From contig NC_045145.1 in assembly GCF_008831285.2 (NCBI RefSeq), positions 8,122,802-8,186,801 of the forward strand: a stretch of 64,000 nucleotides of DNA. The letters are read 5' to 3'. Under the pieces are notes generated by a model, which saw only the letters and a list, made by a program, of their open reading frames with translations, was not told where the DNA came from and did not search any database. Below are positions 57,385 to 64,000 of this stretch, piece by piece. How positions within the stretch are numbered: position 1 is the first letter of the stretch; each line of letters begins with the position of its first letter. The translations under genes and the position numbers were made by a program. Origin of the DNA: Nymphaea colorata (lineage: Eukaryota > Streptophyta > Magnoliopsida > Nymphaeales > Nymphaeaceae).

Positions 57385-60115
57385 ATATTTTAGAGAATTC
57401 TATAAGGATTATGACAGTAGTGGCATTTTGTTGGATGGACTGATTGATAGTCCCATGGTTACTTATGAGAGAATAATGAGTTATGCATATTAGTAGAGGA
57501 TGATATAATTAGAAAAACACTATGCGGTTTGAGCATTGACGAGGCCTTGGGTCCTGATGGATATTGCTGCAAATTCTTCAAAAAAAAAATGGCATATTGT
57601 AGGCAAAGATGTCTCGATAGCAATGAAAGACCTTTTTCAGAATAGAAAAGATCATTAAGAAGATCAATTGTTCTTAAATTGTGTTTATTCAAAAGCACTA
57701 AGATGCCTCCATCATTAAGGACTTTTGACTTATTACTTTATAATGACATCTTAAGGATCATGATGAATAGAATGAAGAATATTTTCACTAGAGTCATTGA
57801 TATGATCCAGGAGTTTCCTTCTTAACAGATACATCCATGATCAGGTGTTCTGTCATGAGATTGTTAATAGTCTGAACAATCATAATAAACAGTAGTCCTT
57901 TTTGTGAAACTTGTACATGTCGAAATCATATGATAGAGTGCAAAGGCTTTCTTAAGAAATGCAGTCCATCACCTTCGCTTGTGTGAAGATTGGATTAAAT
58001 AGATTATGAAATGTGTGGAAACAGTCACCTATGCTCTTGTAATCAATGGCAAAGAGGCTCAATTTTTTTAAATTCAACGTGAGTTTCGATAGGGAGATTC
58101 TCTTTCTACCTATCTGTTTACTATGGTGATTGAGACTCTCTTCCACAGAATCAAATAGGATGTTATTAACAAGAGAATCAAGATCCTTGAGTGAAGAGGC
58201 ATGGATCCTGTTTCCCTAGGCCTATATTTTGCAGGTGATCACATCACGTTTTTTTGTCGTACTAACACCATTTCTATCTCCAAGGTAAAAAATGTGCATC
58301 GGGAGTTTGAGCCAGAAGCCAAAATGTTAGTTAATAATCAGAAATTGGCTTTCTTCCCATTCCATGTCAAGGATAAAAGATGCTAGTTCATTACATATTT
58401 ATTGGAATGGAATGGTAGTGAGTTCCTCATCACCTATTAAGCATTTCAATCTTCATAGGAAAGATGAATATGAACCTATGTGCTAGCATTCTAAGCGAGG
58501 TGGAGAAGAAGTTGGCAATATGGAAAAGTAAGACACTCTCTTGTTTTCATAAATTATGTCTGATACATCATATGTTGAGTCATGTTACAATTATTGGATG
58601 ATAGCCTTCCTTTGCCCTAATGCGGTAATCATGAACCTTGACCAATTATGTAGTAGATTTTTCTGAAGAGACAGTAAGCCAAAGGAGGCTTCACCTTATT
58701 AGCTTGAATGGTTTATATGGTTCCAAGGAGGAAGTGGGGGCACAAATTTGGTATATGCTATAATGAAGCTCAGATGATGTATATAGCTTCCCAAGCTTGT
58801 CTGACCTATTTTAATTGGGCCAATTTTTTTTTACAAATAAATAGTTAAGAATAGAAAGTATGTGGACCTTTCGAATGACATCTCTTTGTCCTTGGTCTTC
58901 GACGGACATTATGTGGGGATGAAGCGATGTTAACTGCTTGATATTGTGGAAAGTAGGTTATGGAAGGAAGGTCGCATATGATTTAAAAATTAGAATGGGG
59001 TATTATGAAGTATCTCATTTATGGCCTCAACCTTCTTTTTGCACCCTACCGTTGGGATTTCCACTAACGTGATACTATCAATCCATAAGAATAAGCCTTA
59101 CAAAAATCTTGTTTTTTTTCATAGCTTGAACATGTTATCCAATAGACTTGTATCTCTAAGACGACAACCTATTGTTGATGATGGAGATTAATGAAGTGAG
59201 AGAAGTTAGCAGTTCTGACATCTATAACACCATTTAAGTGTGCAAGAAATGTGATAATATATTTATTTTTTGGAATAACAAAGTGATACTGAAGGCAAAA
59301 TGGTGCACATATTTGGCCATCAAAATAATTCAAAGGATGGGAATTGCTTTGACCAAAATGTGTGGAACTTGTGCTGCCCATGTTGACTCTATAGTCATAT
59401 CTTCATTCATTGTTATTGGGCTAAAAGATCATTGGATATTTTTAGAAACAAAGTTTGATTTCAAAATTCTTAACTTAAATTATGCTATGAAAGCTCTGCA
59501 GTAGTGGTGGAAGATGAAGATTAAGGTGAAATGGATGAGAAAGATATGGTGCATGTCATTGTTAATGGTGATATGACTTTAAAAGCTGAGAAATAAGATA
59601 GCATGTAATATAGTTTGATCAACCATAAATAGATATGTTAGCGAGGTGATTTGGGTAGTTAACTTGCATCTCTTGAAAAGGCTTGCATAAGTTAGCTTGC
59701 GGGTTAAAAATAGCATAGGGGAGACCATTCATGCAGGGAGGAGTGTTGCTCAATTGGTCCACCAATAGGATGTTGAACAATCTTTTTTTAACATCGTAGT
59801 TAGATAAAGATGCAACAATGGTTGCTCGGGATATAGATAATATTTACTGAATGTTCATAATCGTAGATTTCGTTTCTTTGATGAAACTCTTCTTTTGATA
59901 AGTTATAGCTTGCTGCTATAAGGAGCATGACTAATACAAATGTTTTACATGACTGCCTTCCAAATACAAGAGTCAAATGACCTTGCATAGCTTTGGCTAT
60001 TTGTTTTACTTTTTATACTTTATAAGTATACCTTCACTGTTCCTACCCTAGTTTTTTATCAATAAAAGGGTTAAGAGGGCCCTTCCCCCATTTAGGTTGC
60101 ATCAAAAATACAAAA
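57385..60115 (+). pseudogene. LINE-1 remnant (ORF2 reverse transcriptase to 3' end)
   Basis: Across frames the plus strand reads EALGPDGYCCKFF (about 57540-57580), DASIIKDFRLITLYNDILRIMMNRM (57700-57775), IHDQVFCHEIVNSLNNH (57830-57885), CVETVTYALVINGKEAQFF (58010-58065), LYFAGDHITFFCR (58220-58260, where the family has ADD) and EVEKKLAIWKSKTLSCFHKLCLIHHML (58495-58580). A zinc-finger-like end follows at about 59230-59470. The 3' end near 60055 has the ATCAATAAA signal common in plant L1. Stops throughout. ORF1 and endonuclease are absent (5' truncation at about 57385, next to the pectinesterase promoter). Confidence 0.88.
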
Positions 60116-60454
60116 TCTATATTCTAGAGTTCTACAAGAACTCTGGAGCAGCATATCAAGAAAAACTTCATTTTTTGTTATCTTGAAAATGCAACCAGAC
60201 ATGTAAAATAGATGGTTCCTATGTTAAAAATAAAAAGTTCAATCACCCTCTTGTTAGAAAAATATGATATTCTTTTGTGGTAAAATATTTAATAAATTTC
60301 ATGTATTTCTTTTGATTAAAAAAACTATGTCATGTCATAATACTTATCAAATTTTAAGGTTATTGTTTTTCATTTTTAGAGAACTATATATGCATTATTT
60401 TTTATGAAACTAACTGTTGATTCTTGAAAATCAATCATTTAATCACCTACTCCT
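60116..60454. other. Gap between two LINE 3' ends; no gene seen
   Basis: AT-rich sequence of about 340 bp. Confidence 0.45.
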
Positions 60455-63400
60455 TGCAATGTCAAACTGCTGGGAGATGGGGCCCCTTTCCATTTTATTG
60501 ACAAAAAATTAAATATAGATAAATACAATTACAAAAAATTGAAAAGAGTGCCTCAAAGCATTCTAAGAGGGAAAGGCAAGAAGTTTACAAAATCTTGAAA
60601 TAATATCTCAACTACAGAACAAGTTGACAAGGGTTTTGACAAAAAAGACATGCAGAACTTGCAAAACATGGTAACAACTTTTGAAACAAAATCTCTTTAC
60701 AACAATATGAGAAAGGAGTTACCCAAACTACTTTTTTTGTAAATGCAAAAAGTCTTCTTCAAAGATCTTTCTGTGTGCAGATATATTTGATCATGCATAG
60801 TTTAGGATTTAAAAATATATCTAAGAAATTATTCTATGCACCAACAATTACCATTGCCAGTTATTTTCATTCCTGTCTTTAAAATATTCTCACTTCTGCA
60901 ATAGATGAAGGCATTCACCTGTTTAGAGCCAAATTGTAATTTAAAAGATTGGATTATGAAATCAATATTTGAAAGATCCAGTAAAATGTCATTCAACAAT
61001 CGGATAGAAATGTTGTTTTAATGGATTCAGGCCAGCTGATGTTACTGATCAAACTTTTAATGTTTTTCCATGGTCTGGCACATATTATAAAAGGAATTAA
61101 CTTCTCTTCATTGTGAATACAATTCTTTTCATTTGTGCTATAAAAGGATATGAAAGAAAAGCTTTCAGTATTTTCTTATAAAGGGAAACTTAAATTTAAT
61201 ATTGTATCACCATTGTAGGGATTTCATAATGAAATCCATCATTGCTTTAAATATTTGTTCTAGGAATTTATAAACTTCTGAAGTCCATTCCCAATACATA
61301 AAAGGTTGAGTAGTTGTTTCTTTTGTTGTTATACATAAAAAGCATCGATTAATAAGGCTAACGCCAAAACATTGTAGGCAAATTAGATTAAAATTCTGGC
61401 TTGAATAATAAGAAAAGGAATTCATTTTTCTCTCTTATAACTCCATTATTCTAGATTTTTAAACATCATTCTCAACATCCTTTTTTTTTTACTTAATACA
61501 ATCATAAATTCATTTCTTCAAGTAGTGAACTATTGCATCATTCAAAGTAAGTTTAACATCTTCATCCATCTTGTCCAATGCACTGAAACACATAATTAAA
61601 CCATTGAGAAGAGCTGAAAGTTTTGAAACTTCTTCGAGAAAACTGAGCAATCTATGTATGGGTGCATCTGCTCAACGTTGGTCTCTGGTTCTTTGATAGA
61701 GAATAAACCACCTAGCCAAAGCCCCATTCATTCCACCAAAATTTAAGCTTAGTATCATTCCCAACTTCCCACTTTAACATAAAACATATTTCTTTTCAAC
61801 CCCATAATATACTCTTTCAACTCCAAAGACATATTCATTTTAATCTTTAAGGACTAGAGACTGCTATTCTTCGAATATTTAAGCCTAACAAATAAATCTC
61901 ACAAAGAATCATATGAGAACGTCCTAAAAGTCAAGTAAATCATATTTGTTGGATTCCATTATTTGAGATTTTTAAAACCAATACCTCCATCCTCCATGTG
62001 ATAACTGAGGTTATCCTAGCTTAGATGAAGATGGCGGTAGGTATCATCATCTCTCCAAAGGAATCTATTACATTCCCTTGGAATGTAAGAAAGCATGGAT
62101 TTTGGAAGTCAGTAATCAACCAACTTGTTCAAAACATATTGATAAGACAAGTTCTACCAAAAAATGACAAAAACCTACTTTTTCAACTAGCTAGTCTTTA
62201 AAGATTTTTTCTTTTAGGTATTTACAATGATAAATCTTCATTCATCCCATAAACAAAAGTATACTCAAATACATTATAGGGAGATTGATGTAGCCTCATC
62301 CAACAAGGTAGTAAGTGCATCGATTCGATCATATTGAATATTAAAGGAACAAAGCAAGACTTTTGGCGATTAACACTAAGGCAAACTTCTATATCAAATT
62401 CAGTTAGAATTACCTTGATGTAGGAAAGGGATAGAGAATCGGTTTATACCATTTGCAAAGAAAAAACATGCAAAATTACCTCGTATCAACCACTTTGAGG
62501 AGGGAGATGTCCCTGGCATTCACTTCTCATTTGAGCCTCTTAAATAGGATCTCTACAATAGCAATAATCAAGAAGGAAGGAAGAGGATCTCCTTGGCAAA
62601 TGCCCCTATCTGTCGCAAAATAATCACTTTTTTTCAATTGACAATGACAGCAAAAAAAAAAAAATTAATACACAGCCATTATCCTAGAGACCAATTGTCA
62701 AAAAAAGGCCAAAGATATTAGTGACCCTCTCAGAAAATTTCAATCTAAACTATCATAGTCTTTGGAGATATCAAGTTGTAATAGAACTGATTCTTTTTTA
62801 TGATTTTTCAAGCTATCTATCAATTCATGAGCCATTAAGATTTGCTCTTGGATTAATCTTTTTGGCACGAAAGCTCCTTAGTCCAGTAAATGATACTTTT
62901 CTTTCTCCGCTATTAACTTAGTAATGATCTTGTACATGCAATTGCATAACACAATAGAGCAATCATTTTCCAATCCTACAACACCCTGAAACTTAGGAAT
63001 TAGTGCAATATTTTATCCATTTACCTTCTTGACCAACTTACCTATTTTGAAAAAATCAAAAACTGCTGAGAAAACACTGTTACCCACAATATGTTAGTAT
63101 CTTTTGTAAAAGTTTGCTCCAAAACCATTAAGAGTAGGTACTTTACCATTTGTCATACTGAAAACAGTTTTGTGGACCTCCTCTTGCAAGACACGTCATA
63201 GCATTTTTTCAATTTGAAGTTGTTAGTCTATTGGACCCTGGTATTTATTTGCAAAGAAACTAGATTGCAAGCTACCACCTAAGAAAAAGTGTTTGAAATA
63301 ACATGTATGAAGATTTAAAATCTTTTTAGGGTCTTCACTAGTAATATTATCAACCACCGACTTAGAGATTCTATTTTTTGGAAATCATTTCAACATAATG

Positions 63401-64000
63401 CTGGAAAAAGGAAGTGTTTTTATCTATATTAGATAGCCATTTAGTTCTAGTCCTATGTCTCCAAAGCAACTCTTCTTCCTTTAGACAGACTTTGAATTCT
63501 TTTCTTAGTGTCATATAATCAACATTAGAAGTGTCCTTAGTTGAATTACTTCTTTGAATTCTCTCCAGTTTTTTCTTGATGACTTCAACCTTATGTGAAA
63601 TTATACCAAATGAATTTGGGTTCCAGCTCACCAGGTCTCTTCTAGTTTTCTCAAGTTTAGCAGTTTAATCATCAAACCATAGGAGACCTGTTGCTAAGCT
63701 TGTCTGACAACTTCTACAGGCATCTATAACAGTCCACCAGTTAAGGAACCTAAAAAGTCTCTTTCCCACACCATTAAGAGATTTAGATATGTTCAAGAAC
63801 AACTTACCATGGTCAGAGGTTGTTCTAAGGCAATACCTTGAGGGAGAAATTAAAAGACTGTAAAATAAACTAAATCTACGTGGCATTGAAAATTCTCTTC
63901 TCCTTTTCTACAATAGACTAAGTAAAAAGATTATGAGGCATCATTAACTATAAATAGACCGCATGCATTAATAAAGTCAAGTAAATCTTTGTATGATGCA
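60455..64000 (-). pseudogene. LINE-1 remnant entering the window from the right
   Basis: On the minus strand the end of the endonuclease domain (TTSDHGKLFLNI then KRLFRFLNWW, 63665-63886) is followed by the linker FGIISHKVEVIKKKLERIQ and EEELLWRHRTRTKWLSNIDKNTSFF (63371-63631), decayed reverse transcriptase (62450-63300), and CNRFLWRDDDTYRHLH then MEDGGIGFKNLK (about 61970-62080). The likely 3' end, near 60455-60510, carries GTCAATAAAATGG and resembles the 3' end of the 57385-60115 element. Many stops. The 5' part is outside the window. Confidence 0.85.

Overview
The window looks like transposon-rich, intron-bearing nuclear DNA of a flowering plant. It holds Ty1/copia retrotransposons with initiator-Met-tRNA primer sites, Ac-type (hAT) and CACTA-type DNA transposon ends, plant L1 LINEs, a tRNA-like SINE, and one spliced cell-wall gene of the QUARTET1-like pectinesterase class. 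The species cannot be named from the sequence. No bacterial-style operon, CRISPR array, rRNA or tRNA gene was seen.

Layout. 1-5746: minus-strand copia element (copia-1), cut by the window edge, with an unusually long leader and a coding tandem repeat. 7204-8640: plus-strand copia remnant. 9119-12710: unclassified repeats (a ~155-bp tandem array, a SINE-like copy, a long-TIR MITE with a partial neighbour, a ~370-bp diverged direct repeat). 14575-21440: decayed hAT transposase gene on the minus strand between two AT-rich arrays of degenerate short repeats. 21761-26450: defective plus-strand copia element (copia-2); its 3' LTR is split by an 899-bp hAT element that carries an F-box gene fragment. 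27390-27720: dienelactone-hydrolase pseudogene. 29349-34230: complete but decayed minus-strand copia element (copia-3) with a 5-bp target duplication. 35110-35446: CACTA-like end. 35540-40960: complete 5.4-kb hAT element with a perfect 8-bp target duplication and a nearly open transposase frame interrupted by three in-frame TGA codons. 47635-47981: 347-bp relative of that element. 48290-48505: second CACTA-like end. 50500-52200, 57385-60115 and 60455-64000: three LINE remnants, the last two tail to tail. 54027-56809: five-exon pectinesterase gene on the minus strand, the only gene that looks intact.

The most coherent system is a family of hAT elements whose ends begin TAG/TAA-N3-TGGGCA and are packed with GGGCCGGG-type motifs. 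One member encodes a transposase, two are short non-autonomous members with clear 8-bp target duplications, and several decayed ends are scattered about. The transposase of the large copy, or of an intact sister elsewhere, probably mobilised the short ones, including the one carrying an F-box fragment. Coordinates of decayed elements are approximate. Splice sites and target duplications were read by eye.
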